Of a stretch of 11,391 nt of DNA, positions 1-8,306 are shown one piece after another. The position numbers and the translations under genes are program-made. Position 1 is the stretch's first letter; each line of letters opens with the position of its first letter. The DNA is from Bacteroides sp. (GTDB taxonomy: Bacteria; Bacteroidota; Bacteroidia; Bacteroidales; Bacteroidaceae), in the NCBI GenBank assembly GCA_021204375.1, contig JAJPZL010000104.1, positions 1 through 11,391 on the forward strand. Direction: 5' to 3'. Below the pieces are notes generated by a model. It saw only the letters and a list, made by a program, of their open reading frames with translations. It made no database searches and was not told the DNA's origin.

Positions 1-71
1 CATTCATATGATGTTCAATAAATCAACGGACATCATGCGGATAATCATTATAAATTAACTGGTATAGGTAT

Positions 72-88
72 AAAAAACAATGTTTTTT
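72..88. terminator. possible weak AT-only hairpin terminator
   Basis: AAAAAAC (72-78) and GTTTTTT (82-88) are perfect reverse complements around a 3-nt loop, AAT. It lies 13 nt after the TAA of the short open frame entering from the left edge, so it could end an upstream transcript. The stem is almost all A-T pairs, so it would be weak. It may simply be a chance feature of AT-rich DNA. Confidence 0.2.
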
Positions 89-208
89 CCTGATACAAAT
101 ATCTAAATATATTTTCAAAACTGCAACTATTTTGACATTTTATTTTCGAAAACATTACAAACAATTCCTTTTTAAACAACCCTTAACAAATAGAGGAGAA
201 ATATTAAC

Positions 209-240
209 AACGATTCCAGTTCCTGTATCGTAAAATCGTT
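209..240. repeat. 7-bp inverted repeat upstream of recQ promoter
   Basis: AACGATT (209-215) is the exact reverse complement of AATCGTT (234-240), with 18 nt between. It ends 8 nt before the proposed -33 element of recQ. It could be an operator or a weak hairpin, but a 7-bp match at this spacing can occur by chance in AT-rich DNA. Confidence 0.2.
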
Positions 241-248
241 CCCGCTTC

Positions 249-281
249 TTCGGTTTTATCAAAGAAAATAGTATATCTTTG
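249..281 (+). promoter_or_regulatory. probable recQ promoter (Bacteroidota -33/-7 type)
   Basis: TATCTTTG at 274-281 matches the Bacteroidota -7 consensus TAnnTTTG exactly. TTCG at 249-252 matches three of four bases of the -33 element TTTG, at a 21-bp spacing within the usual range. Transcription would start near 287, giving a leader of about 30 nt before the recQ ATG at 317. Confidence 0.5.
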
Positions 282-316
282 GTATCTCTTTGAAAAAAAG
301 AACATGATTACAGAGT

Positions 317-2140
317 ATGCTACAGACACTTAAAAATTATTTCGGTTATACCTCCTTTCGTCCCCACCAGCAAGAGATCATTACCCACGTAATGAAAGGA
401 GAAGATTCTTTGGCATTAATGCCTACCGGAGGCGGGAAATCCATCTGTTACCAGCTTCCTGCCCTCTTACTGGAAGGCACTGCGGTGGTCATATCCCCTC
501 TTATTTCCCTGATGAAAGACCAGGTAGATACCCTGAATGCCAACGGCATACCGGCAGGTGCCCTTAACAGTAGGAACAGCGAAAGTGAAAATATGACCCT
601 CCGGAGGAAATATATTGAGGGAAAAATCAAACTTCTTTATATCTCTCCTGAAAGATTGCTTACAGAAATGGAATACTTATTTCAGGAGTTCCGGATCTCT
701 CTCTTTGCTATTGATGAGGCACACTGTATTTCGCAGTGGGGACACGATTTCCGCCCGGAGTATAACCAGTTGAAAATTATCAAAAGGAATCACCCGGATG
801 TTCCGGTTATCGCACTCACGGCGACCGCCGATAAGATCACCCGGCAGGACATCCTGCAACAACTGAACCTGCGCTCTCCCCGTACCTTTATCACCTCCTT
901 TGACAGACCGAACCTCAACCTGACAGTAAAGACTGGTCTGTCAGGAAGCGATAAGAACAGATCCATTATAGAATTTATCCGTAACCATCCGGGAGAAAGC
1001 TGGATCATCTACTGCCTGAGCCGCAGCAATACCGAAAAAGTAGCAGAGACCCTCCGGAAGAACGGAATAGCCGGCGGAGTGTACCACGCCGGCCTGAGCA
1101 ACCTGCAAAGAGAAAAGACCCAGAACGATTTTATCAACGACCGCATCCAGGTAGTATGTGCCACCATTGCTTTCGGAATAGGGATCGATAAATCCAATGT
1201 ACGGTGGGGCATGCACTATAACCTACCCAAAAGCATCGAAAGCTTTTACCAGGAGATAGGGCGCGCAGGAAGAGACGGCATGAAAAGTGAGACCATACTC
1301 TTCTATTCCCTGGCCGATCTGATCCTGCTTACCAAATTTGCCAATGATAGCGGACAGCAAACCATGAACCTGGAAAAGCTCCAGCGTATGCAACAATATG
1401 CAGAAGCTGACATCTGCCGGCGCAGGATATTGCTGAACTATTTCGGGGAATCGATGGATTGTGATTGCGGGAATTGTGACGTATGCAGGAATCCTCCCGA
1501 ACGCTTTGACGGAACCATTATTGTACAAAAGGCACTCAGTGCTATCATACGTACGGAACAAAAAGCATCTACCCGGCAGCTGATCGACATCTTACGGGGC
1601 AATTTTACCAAAGAGATCACCGAAAAAGGATTTGAAAAGCTGAAAACCTTTGGCGCAGGAAGAGATATTCCCGGACGAGACTGGCAAAACTACCTGGTAC
1701 AGATGCTTCACCTCGGGTATGTGGAAATTGCCTATAACAAAAATAACTACCTGAAGATCACCTCTTCCGGTAAAGAGGTCTTATACGGAAGAGAGAAAGC
1801 CATGCTGGTTACTATCAAACAGGAAGAGTTCATACCCCGTAAAGGCAGGAAAAAGAAAACTATCCCCCAGGGCATTCCAGGCACAGTAAAAGAGCTTATT
1901 TTACAAAACAAGGATGAACTTTTGTTCAAAAAATTACGCGCCTTGCGGAAGAAGCTGGCAGAAGAGATGGCTTTACCCCCTTATATCATCTTAACAGACA
2001 AGGTATTTAAAACGCTTTGCGATCATAAACCGACCACTGTAGAAGAGTTCGGAGAAGTAAACGGCATCGGAGAATACAAAAAAGAGAAGTACGGAAAAAT
2101 ATTTACCCGGACCATTAAAGAACATGTGAAAGAGGGCTGA
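317..2140 (+). CDS. recQ: ATP-dependent DNA helicase RecQ
   Basis: A 607-residue superfamily 2 DNA helicase that unwinds DNA 3' to 5' during recombination and repair. Visible motifs include the Walker A box TGGGKS (37-42), the Walker B DEAH (133-136) continuing into the RecQ aromatic-rich loop [12 protein letters not shown] (136-147), and motif [11 protein letters not shown] (312-320). The RecQ C-terminal zinc site is formed by C367 and the CGNCDVC cluster (C384, C387, C390). A winged-helix region follows (about 400-500), then one HRDC domain (about 525-607). The length is close to that of E. coli RecQ, so the gene is complete. The ATG at 317 is preferred because the ATG at 304 is in another frame and soon meets a stop. 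The TGA stop lies 15 bp from the stop of the convergent TPR gene. The broad family assignment is very secure; Bacteroidota genomes often carry more than one RecQ paralogue. Confidence 0.96.
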   Translation: MLQTLKNYFGYTSFRPHQQEIITHVMKGEDSLALMPTGGGKSICYQLPALLLEGTAVVISPLISLMKDQVDTLNANGIPAGALNSRNSESENMTLRRKYIEGKIKLLYISPERLLTEMEYLFQEFRISLFAIDEAHCISQWGHDFRPEYNQLKIIKRNHPDVPVIALTATADKITRQDILQQLNLRSPRTFITSFDRPNLNLTVKTGLSGSDKNRSIIEFIRNHPGESWIIYCLSRSNTEKVAETLRKNGIAGGVYHAGLSNLQREKTQNDFINDRIQVVCATIAFGIGIDKSNVRWGMHYNLPKSIESFYQEIGRAGRDGMKSETILFYSLADLILLTKFANDSGQQTMNLEKLQRMQQYAEADICRRRILLNYFGESMDCDCGNCDVCRNPPERFDGTIIVQKALSAIIRTEQKASTRQLIDILRGNFTKEITEKGFEKLKTFGAGRDIPGRDWQNYLVQMLHLGYVEIAYNKNNYLKITSSGKEVLYGREKAMLVTIKQEEFIPRKGRKKKTIPQGIPGTVKELILQNKDELLFKKLRALRKKLAEEMALPPYIILTDKVFKTLCDHKPTTVEEFGEVNGIGEYKKEKYGKIFTRTIKEHVKEG

Positions 2141-2155
2141 TAAAAAGTTCTCTCC

Positions 2156-2968
2156 TCATTTGCATTTCCGTAACTGCTCTTGCAGGTTGGCACGGGGAAT
2201 GCCCAGTTCAATAGCCTTTTCAAAATCCTCCCGAGCTCCTTTCTTTTTATCCTGGCTCAGTAACACATCTCTCCTTAACAAGTAAGCATCCACCAGGGCG
2301 GGAGATAGTTCAAGGGCTCTGTCCAGATCCGCCAACGCTACTTCATACTGGTTCATTTCACGTTCCACTCCTGCCCGGGAGACATAGAGGACCGCATCTT
2401 CCGGATACTCCATCAATAAAACATTCAGCAGCTCCAGCGATTGAGCATACTCTTTTATATCCTGGTAAACAGTAGCCATTCCAAAACGGGCATGGTAGTT
2501 GGAAGGATCCAACTGCAACACCTTATTAAAATCAATCCGGGCCGCTTTATAATCTTTCCGGATCAGGTAGATATAGGCACGCATCTGGTAAGCCTCCAGG
2601 TTCTCCCGGTCCATATCCAGCACCTGGCAATAATCAGTAAAAGCCTTGTCCGTCTCTCCCGCCTGTACATACAGGGAGGCACAATCCAGAAGCACCGGAA
2701 CAGAGTAAGGAAGCAGGTTCAATGCCAGCGTATAAGACTCAATGGCCTCCTCGTAACGGGCCATCCGGCGCTGAATAGTACCCAGATTAGAGAACAGAAG
2801 CGCATTCTTTACATTATAAGGATCCACTTTGAGCGCCTCCCGAAAATATTGCTCTGCCTCTTCCAGGCGATTTTCCTCCGCCATCTCAACTCCTTTTTCT
2901 GCCAGTTCCTGATAGAGGGACTGGGCCTGTAAAGAGGGAAAAAGAGCCGCAAAGAGTAGTAACAACAT
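2156..2968 (-). CDS. secreted tetratricopeptide-repeat protein
   Basis: A 270-residue protein with no enzymatic motif. The first 16 or so residues (hydrophobic MLLLLFAALF, then PSLQAQ) look like a short signal peptide, with cleavage probably after the AQ near residue 16. The protein is therefore likely periplasmic. The remainder is about seven tandem TPR units (roughly 20-52, 57-87, 91-120, 124-156, 159-189, 193-224 and 226-258). Recurrent signatures such as EAEQYFREALKVDP and ALADLDRALELSP mark the B-helices. TPR solenoids bind peptides or partner proteins; the partner here is unknown. It starts 12 bp after the cysK stop with no promoter between, so it is probably co-transcribed with cysK. 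The ATG at 2968 is used because it gives a signal peptide at once. No clear Shine-Dalgarno precedes it. No specific function can be assigned. Confidence 0.85.
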   Translation of the reverse strand: MLLLLFAALFPSLQAQSLYQELAEKGVEMAEENRLEEAEQYFREALKVDPYNVKNALLFSNLGTIQRRMARYEEAIESYTLALNLLPYSVPVLLDCASLYVQAGETDKAFTDYCQVLDMDRENLEAYQMRAYIYLIRKDYKAARIDFNKVLQLDPSNYHARFGMATVYQDIKEYAQSLELLNVLLMEYPEDAVLYVSRAGVEREMNQYEVALADLDRALELSPALVDAYLLRRDVLLSQDKKKGAREDFEKAIELGIPRANLQEQLRKCK

Positions 2969-2980
2969 ATTTTTTTTATA

Positions 2981-3931
2981 TTAATCCAGGATATAGGCAT
3001 CAAATGCATAAAGTTCCGTAGAGAGATACCTCTCCTCCGTATCCGGCAATAAGGCAACGATCTTTTTATCTTTAAACTCCTCCCTTAAAGCCACCTGACG
3101 GGCAGCATACACCGCAGCTCCCGAAGAGATACCCGCCAGTACTCCTTCCAGGGATGCCAGTTCACGTCCGGCACGGATCGCCTCGTCATCCGCAACCGTA
3201 AACACTTCATCCACCACAGTAGGATCATAAACCGGAGGAATAAAATTAGCCCCGATCCCCTGGATCCGGTGAGGTCCTGCCTGGCCACTACTTAACAGCG
3301 GACTCGAAGCCGGTTCCACAGCGATCACCCGGATCTCCGAGTTATACTCCTTCAAACGGGTACCTACTCCGCAAACAGTTCCGCTGGTACCAACACAAGC
3401 CACAAACAGATCGATCTTCCCCTCCGTATCTCTCCAGATCTCTTCAGCCGTCGTAGCCTGGTGAGCGGCAGGATTGGCCGGATTCTCGAATTGCTGCAAA
3501 ATTACAGCACCCGGGATCTCCCTTTTCAGCTCTTCTGCCCTCTCTACAGAACCTTTCATACCGGTTGTACCGTCCGTCAGCACGATCTCCGCACCCAGAG
3601 CACGCAACAGGTTACGCCGTTCTATACTCATCGTTTCCGGCATAGTAAGGATCAACCGGTACCCTTTAATGGCCGATACCATCGCCAAACCGATCCCCGT
3701 ATTCCCACTGGTCGGCTCTATAATAGTCGCTCCGCTCTTTAACAGCTCCTTCTGTTCAGCATCTTCGATCATTGCCAGCGCCACCCGGTCTTTTACACTT
3801 CCACCCGGATTAAAACCCTCCAGCTTTGCCACAAGAGGAGTGTTCAAACAATGCTCTTTACTATATCTTCCCAGCTCCAGCAGGGGAGTATTACCGATGA
3901 GATCCGTCAGTTGATTTGCAATTTTTGCCAT
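2981..3931 (-). CDS. cysK: O-acetylserine sulfhydrylase (cysteine synthase A)
   Basis: A 316-residue, full-length, PLP-dependent cytoplasmic enzyme of the fold-type II family. It converts O-acetyl-L-serine and sulfide to L-cysteine and acetate. The PLP Schiff-base lysine is K47 in GGSVKDR. The substrate-binding loop is PTSGNTG (73-79), the phosphate-binding loop is GTSGT (181-185), and GISSGAA (267-273) supplies the serine near the pyridine ring. The N-terminus (DLIGNTPLLEL) and C-terminus (RYLSTELYAFD) match CysK. The usual PDSGERYLS segment is PDTEERYLS here. A cystathionine beta-synthase-like or O-phosphoserine enzyme is less likely because there is no extra domain and the motifs follow CysK. 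A good -7 element lies about 26 bp upstream, and the TPR gene follows after 12 bp. The next upstream gene is the divergent cation transporter. Confidence 0.95.
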   Translation of the reverse strand: MAKIANQLTDLIGNTPLLELGRYSKEHCLNTPLVAKLEGFNPGGSVKDRVALAMIEDAEQKELLKSGATIIEPTSGNTGIGLAMVSAIKGYRLILTMPETMSIERRNLLRALGAEIVLTDGTTGMKGSVERAEELKREIPGAVILQQFENPANPAAHQATTAEEIWRDTEGKIDLFVACVGTSGTVCGVGTRLKEYNSEIRVIAVEPASSPLLSSGQAGPHRIQGIGANFIPPVYDPTVVDEVFTVADDEAIRAGRELASLEGVLAGISSGAAVYAARQVALREEFKDKKIVALLPDTEERYLSTELYAFDAYILD

Positions 3932-3956
3932 GTCGTATCTACTTATTATAATGTCA

Positions 3957-3990
3957 CAAAGATAAGGAAGAAAAACTTTTAAATTCCTAA
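3957..3990 (-). promoter_or_regulatory. probable cysK promoter
   Basis: On the minus strand, TATCTTTG (3964 down to 3957) is an exact match to the Bacteroidota -7 element TAnnTTTG. The best -33 candidate is TTAG (3990 down to 3987), three of four bases with a slightly long 22-bp spacing. The implied leader before the cysK ATG at 3931 is only about 20 nt. No comparable element for the divergent cation transporter is visible on the plus strand of this gap. Confidence 0.5.
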
Positions 3991-4044
3991 GTTGTTTAAA
4001 TAAATACCCAAAAATTTATAAGTCGAAACTAAACCGGATCCGCT

Positions 4045-4970
4045 ATGTCCCAGAGCCATTCATAAGCTCACTCCCATCCTCATACGCCAGAGTTACACGC
4101 TCTGAACAAAGCCTTTATCATCGGTATTCTGCTAAACCTCTTCTTTGTCTTTGCCGAATTCGGCGCAGGCTTATGGTTCGACTCCCTCGCGCTGTTGGCA
4201 GATACCGGCCACAACCTGAGTGATGTGGTAAGCCTGGTACTGGCCCTGCTTGCCTTCCGCCTGGCCAAAGTAAAAGCAAACGACAACTATACATACGGTT
4301 ATAAAAAAGTACCATACTGGTATCCCTGCTCAATGCCATTATCCTGATCATAGCCGTAGGAGGGATCTTCTTCGAAAGCATCCACAAGCTCCATGATCCT
4401 ACGGAGATCCCCGGAACAGCGATTGCAGCAGTAGCCGGCATCGGAGTACTGATCAACGGGTTCACAGCCTATCTCTTCATCAAAGAGAAAGACCGGGACC
4501 TGAATGTAAAAGGAGCCTATCTCCACATGGTAGCCGATACCCTGGTCTCCGTAGGAGTAGTGATCTCCGGCATCGTGATCAATCATACCGGATGGTACAT
4601 CATAGACCCTATCCTGGGGATCGTGATCGCCCTGGTCATTCTTTTATCCACTTTCAGCCTGTTACACGACAGCATCCGGCTCTCTATGGATGGAGTACCC
4701 ACCGGTATCCGGAAAGAAGAGATCGAAACACTGATCCGGGAAATACCCGGTGTACAAGGGATCTACCACATCCATATCTGGGCCATCAGTACCACGGAGA
4801 ACGCCTTAACTGCTCATGTCATTATCAACAACTACAATCAAATGGAAGAGATCAAAGAGAGGATCCGGAACGAACTGGAAGCACACAAAATAACACACGC
4901 CACCCTGGAATTCGAAAAAGAGGGGACCGTATGCAACCGGCAATGCGAACTCCAAAAAGAGCACCCATAA
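4045..4970 (+). pseudogene. disrupted zinc-type cation diffusion facilitator (CzcD/ZitB-like)
   Basis: When the lesions are read through, the protein is 308 residues, normal for a cation diffusion facilitator, an inner-membrane antiporter that exports Zn2+ in exchange for H+. It has a His-rich N-terminus (residues 1-18), about six membrane segments, and HNLSD (H56/D60) and HMVAD (H161/D165) metal-site pairs typical of zinc-selective members. A cytoplasmic domain contains HIHIWAIST (242-250). Two lesions break it. A TAA at 4063-4065 replaces codon 7, and an A tract at 4303-4308 is one A short, so the frame changes after GYKK; correct reading resumes as STILVSLLNA. No alternative start restores an intact protein: the next in-frame ATG in the downstream frame (4527) lies after TM4. 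Sequencing error is possible, particularly for the A tract. The 3' end overlaps the U-tract of the leuB terminator. Confidence 0.82.
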
Positions 4971-5003
4971 AAAACGCTGAAAACCCGGTCCGGGTCTTCA
5001 GCG
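4969..5003 (-). terminator. intrinsic terminator of the leu operon
   Basis: On the minus strand a stem of CGCTGAA (5003-4997) with TTCAGCG (4981-4975) is extended by ACCCG/CGGGT pairing across one mismatch. It is followed directly by six U residues (4974-4969). It begins 23 bp after the leuB stop. The U-tract overlaps the TAA stop and last bases of the convergent cation transporter gene. For plus-strand transcripts the same hairpin lacks a clean U-tract, so it is mainly a leu terminator. Confidence 0.88.
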
Positions 5004-5026
5004 CCTCCTCTTTATCTGTCAGGGAA

Positions 5027-6100
5027 TTAATTTTCCCGGATATAATTAACGATCCAGTTCCCTACTTCCGAAGTCGAGCACCCTTTTTCTCCCTCTACCT
5101 GGATATCCTGTGTACGAACATTCGTATCCATAGAGGCATCTACAGCCCTGCGGATCAGTTCAGCCTCCTCTTTCAGGTCGAAAGCATAATCAAACATCAT
5201 GGCAGCAGAAAGAATAGTAGCCAATGGGTTGGCAATATTCTGCCCGGCAGCCTGCGGCCACGATCCGTGGATCGGCTCAAACACAGAAGTATGCGTACCG
5301 ATAGAGGCCGAAGGAAGCAATCCCATAGAACCGGTAATAACAGAACCCTCGTCCGTCAGAATATCCCCGAACATGTTTTCCGTAACCATTACATCAAAGT
5401 CAGTCGGCCACTGGATCATACGCATCGCAGCATTGTCCACAAACATATATTCCGTCTCTACCTCCGGATAGTTAAGTTCGATCTCTTTGGCAACCTCTCT
5501 CCACAGACGCGAAGTAGCCAGTACATTCGCTTTATCCACGATGGTCAGTTTTTTACGACGCTTCATCGCATACTCATACGCCAGGGTAACAATCCGTGTC
5601 ACCTCTTCACGGGTATACACACACGTATCGTAAGCCGTATTCCCATCTTCCGAACGACCCTGCGGACGTCCAAAATAGAGTCCCCCCGTCAGTTCACGGA
5701 TACACATAAAATCAGCCCCTCTTACCAGGTCCGGACGCAGCGGTGATTTATGGATCAGGCTTTTGAATGTAGTGACCGGACGGATATTGGCATACAGACC
5801 CAGCTTTTTACGCATAGCCAGCAATCCCTGCTCCGGACGCACCTTGGCAGAAGGATCGTTATCAAATTTAGGATGGCCTACAGCCCCGAAAAGCACCGCA
5901 TCACTCTTCATACAAAGTTCGTGCGTTTCATCGGGATAAGGATTCCCCACTTTATCGATCGCATCCGCCCCGCAGATGGCATATTCATACGTTAATTCGT
6001 GTCCAAACTTCTCACACACAGCTTGGGTCACTTCCAGAGCCTGTTCAATGATTTCCGGTCCGATCCCGTCGCCCGGCAAAACGACAATGTTTAATTTCAT
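5027..6100 (-). CDS. leuB: 3-isopropylmalate dehydrogenase
   Basis: A 357-residue, complete cytoplasmic enzyme that oxidatively decarboxylates 3-isopropylmalate to 2-oxoisocaproate with NAD+ and a divalent metal, the last step specific to leucine synthesis before transamination. The N-terminus PGDGIGPEI is standard. Substrate residues are R97, R107 (in NIRP) and R135 ([10 protein letters not shown]), with Y142 and K190 (VDKANVL) as likely catalytic residues. Metal ligands are D222, D246 and D250 (FGDILTD). The cofactor loop reads HGSWPQAAG (278-286), where many LeuB proteins have HGSAPDIAG, so the aspartate that usually contacts the adenosine ribose is replaced by Q. It is the last gene of the operon, 84 bp after the disrupted synthase, with a hairpin in that gap and a strong terminator downstream. 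If the second synthase acted on pyruvate, LeuB would also have processed 3-methylmalate. Confidence 0.95.
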   Translation of the reverse strand: MKLNIVVLPGDGIGPEIIEQALEVTQAVCEKFGHELTYEYAICGADAIDKVGNPYPDETHELCMKSDAVLFGAVGHPKFDNDPSAKVRPEQGLLAMRKKLGLYANIRPVTTFKSLIHKSPLRPDLVRGADFMCIRELTGGLYFGRPQGRSEDGNTAYDTCVYTREEVTRIVTLAYEYAMKRRKKLTIVDKANVLATSRLWREVAKEIELNYPEVETEYMFVDNAAMRMIQWPTDFDVMVTENMFGDILTDEGSVITGSMGLLPSASIGTHTSVFEPIHGSWPQAAGQNIANPLATILSAAMMFDYAFDLKEEAELIRRAVDASMDTNVRTQDIQVEGEKGCSTSEVGNWIVNYIREN

Positions 6101-6138
6101 ACCTGATTATTCTGTTTTAAAACTTAAATTCATACAAG

Positions 6139-6171
6139 ATCCGCCTCTCCCGTGAATCGGGAAATGCGGAT
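6139..6171. repeat. stem-loop between the second synthase gene and leuB
   Basis: ATCCGC (6139-6144) pairs with GCGGAT (6166-6171) and TCCCG (6148-6152) pairs with CGGGA (6158-6162). There is a 3x3 internal loop and a 5-nt terminal loop. Neither strand has a following U-tract, so it is not a standard terminator. In the mRNA it lies about 40 nt before the leuB start. It could be an RNA-processing or stability element, or a partial terminator that sets leuB levels. Confidence 0.5.
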
Positions 6172-6184
6172 GATTAATTATTGA

Positions 6185-7715
6185 TTAATACTCTTCGATC
6201 ATATTGAGCATCTTGATAGTAGCTTTGATGGCAGCCTCCGTCTGGTCGGCATCCAGCCCACGAGTACGGAACACCTTATCCTGGTAGCTCCAGGTGATCA
6301 CCGTCTGTACAAATGCATCCGTACGACCACCCGGAGGGATCGTTACCGCATAATTAAGCAACATCGGGAATTTTCGCCCCAGTGTCTTCTTGTAGATCAG
6401 GCGCAAAGCCCGTACAAACGCATCGTATTGTCCATCACCCGAAGAGCTGCTCTCATACAACTCTCCGTTGATCTCAATACTCAGGGAAGCCATGGGTCTC
6501 AGGCTGTGGGCCAGGGTTACAAAATAGCTCTTCAATACCACCTTGTTGCTGGCACCGTCATGTTTGAGCACATCCGAAATAATATAAGGAAGATCCTCCT
6601 GTGTAACCAGCTCCTTCTTGTCTCCCAGTTCAATGATCCGCTACGTGACTTTACGCATTGCATCTTCGTCCAGTTCCAGTCCCAGGCTCTCCAGGTTCTT
6701 GCGGATATTGGCTTTCCCACTGGTCTTACCCAGCGCATATTCACGAACCCGCCCGAAACGCTCCGGGAGCAGATCATTGTAATAAAGCTTATCTTTACTA
6801 TCGCTATCCGCATGCACACCGGCTACCTGGGTAAATACATTCTCACCCACGATCGGTTTATTGGGAGGAATAATGATTCCGGAGTAGGACTCTACTACCC
6901 GGCTTACATCATTCAGACGGCTCTCCTCAATATGGGTCACCGCATTGAAATGATCCTTCAGAATAGCATGCACACTGGCAAGCGGCGCATTTCCGGCCCG
7001 TTCTCCTAGGCCATTAATAGTAGTATGCAATCCCTTTACACAGCTCAGTACAGTCGCCAGTACATTACTGACAGCCAGGTCGTAATCATTATGGGGATGG
7101 AAATCAAAATGGAGATCCGGATACCGTTTCTTCATTTTGCGCATAAACTCTATGACCTGCAACGGATTCAGGATACCCAGTGTATCGGGAAGCATAAAAA
7201 CGCTTGATACCAGAATCTTTGAGTCCGTCCACCATCTGGAAAACATATTCAGGAGAGCTCTTCATCCCGTTACTCCAGTCCTCCAGGTAGATATTGACAT
7301 CTACCTCCTGCTCGTCCGCATACCGGACCACTGCCAGGATCTCTTCGATGTGTTCTTTAGGAGTACGTTTAAGTTGTTACGTACAATGTTTCAGCGAACC
7401 TTTGCACAACAGGTTAATCACCCTGCCACCGGCACTCCTTATCCAGTCAACCGAAGTTTGACCATCCACAAAGCCCAGTACTTCGACTCGGTGGAGCATG
7501 TTGCGCCGGGCAGCCCAGTCACAGATCATCTTCACCCCTTCAAACTCACCGTCAGAAACCCGGGCAGAGGCCACTTCAATACGGTCTACCTTCAGCTCTT
7601 CCAGCAAAAGACGGGCGATCATCAGTTTTTCATGGGGGACGAACAACACTCCGCTGGTTTGTTCACCGTCGCGGAGTGTTGTGTCCATGATCTCTATCTT
7701 GACTTCTCTTCCCAT
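6185..7715 (-). pseudogene. disrupted second 2-isopropylmalate synthase-family gene (possible citramalate synthase)
   Basis: Reading through the lesions gives a full-length 509-residue DRE-TIM aldol-condensing enzyme. It has DTTLRDGEQ (11-19), the metal-binding HPHND (206-210), NGLGERAGN (234-242) and GVHAD (299-303), then a C-terminal regulatory domain of the LeuA type (about 385-509). It resembles the second LeuA-like protein of Bacteroidota leu operons. Those may make citramalate from pyruvate and acetyl-CoA for isoleucine, though a second isopropylmalate synthase is possible. Three lesions break it: a TAA at codon 113 (7379-7377), an extra base in a T5 run on the coding strand (7200-7196, near codon 172), and a TAG at codon 358 (6643-6641). 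Only 112 residues would be made from the start. The ATG at 7715 overlaps the end of leuD by 22 bp, suggesting former translational coupling. The motifs around the lesions are preserved, so decay is recent or some lesions are sequencing errors. Confidence 0.85.
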
Positions 7716-8284
7716 GATTCGATCTTATCTTTATTGGTCAGCAGATAGTCGATATCGTCCAGCCCATTCTCCAGACAATGTTTTTTATAAGAGTTAATTT
7801 CAAATGTTTCACTACGTCCCGTAGCCTTATTGGTGATCGTCTGTGCCGGAAGGTTTACTTCCACTTCTGCTTTAGGATCCTTTTCAATCGAAGCAAAAAG
7901 CTCTGCCAGAAAATCCTCACTCACCACTACCGGAAGCACAAAGTTATTCAACGCATTGTTCCGGAAGATATCTGCAAAGAAGCTGGATACCACTACACGA
8001 AATCCATAACCGGCAATCGCCCAGGCTGCATGTTCACGGCTCGAACCCGAACCGAAATTCTTACCTCCTACCAGGATCTTTCCGCTATAGGTAGGATCAT
8101 TCAATACGAACGATCCGATCTTATTTCCCTCTTTATCGTATCTCCAGTCACGGAAAAGGTTATCTCCAAAGCCCTCCCGGGTAGTCGCTTTGAGGAAACG
8201 TGCCGGAATAATCTGGTCTGTATCCACATTCTCAAGAGGTAACGGAATGCAGGTAGATGTCAATATATTAAATTTTTCTTTCAT
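7694..8284 (-). CDS. leuD: 3-isopropylmalate dehydratase small subunit
   Basis: A 196-residue, full-length small subunit of isopropylmalate isomerase. With LeuC it converts 2-isopropylmalate to 3-isopropylmalate through dehydration and rehydration in the cytoplasm. It shows the swivel-domain signatures [12 protein letters not shown] (19-30), [14 protein letters not shown] (73-86, the substrate-recognition loop) and [13 protein letters not shown] (102-114). The start at 8284 lies 22 bp after the leuC stop. The TAG stop at 7694-7696 lies inside the first codons of the disrupted second synthase. It would also serve a citramalate branch, since LeuCD can isomerise citramalate where that pathway exists. 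There are no lesions. Confidence 0.95.
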   Translation of the reverse strand: MKEKFNILTSTCIPLPLENVDTDQIIPARFLKATTREGFGDNLFRDWRYDKEGNKIGSFVLNDPTYSGKILVGGKNFGSGSSREHAAWAIAGYGFRVVVSSFFADIFRNNALNNFVLPVVVSEDFLAELFASIEKDPKAEVEVNLPAQTITNKATGRSETFEINSYKKHCLENGLDDIDYLLTNKDKIESWEEKSR

Positions 8285-8306
8285 CTTAATCTCTCTTTTA
8301 AAGGTA

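Larger units (their letters stand above)
1..316. other. AT-rich non-coding region upstream of recQ
   Basis: No convincing gene is present. An open frame on the plus strand runs from base 2 to a TAA at 56-58. It could be the last 18 codons of a gene entering from the left, but its sequence is not recognisable. The rest is very AT-rich and carries a small A6C/GT6 hairpin at 72-88, a 7-bp inverted repeat at 209-215/234-240 and a probable recQ promoter at 249-281. A purine-rich GAGGAG stretch near 193-198 resembles a ribosome binding site, but no start codon follows at a suitable distance. Confidence 0.6.

Noticed and set aside
193..205. A GAGGAGAAA stretch resembling a ribosome binding site
   Set aside because: No ATG, GTG or TTG with an open frame follows at a suitable distance, and genes of this type rarely use strong Shine-Dalgarno sites.
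2138..2158. A terminator between convergent recQ and the TPR gene
   Set aside because: The gap is only 15 bp and no stable stem with a U-tract could be drawn on either strand.
4592..5746. A 384-codon plus-strand open frame
   Set aside because: It overlaps the cation transporter 3' region in another frame and then runs antisense to leuB and through the terminator hairpin. Its product is rich in Arg, His and Ile with no domain pattern, as expected of a shadow of real genes.
4045..7715. Stop-codon reassignment explaining the in-frame stops
   Set aside because: TAA, TAG and TGA are all used as normal ends here: TAA for cysK, leuA, leuB and leuC, TAG for leuD, TGA for recQ and the TPR gene. Frameshifts also remain unexplained.
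7137..7748. A 203-codon plus-strand open frame antisense to the decayed synthase and the leuD end
   Set aside because: The minus strand encodes recognisable synthase motifs across the region; this frame has none.
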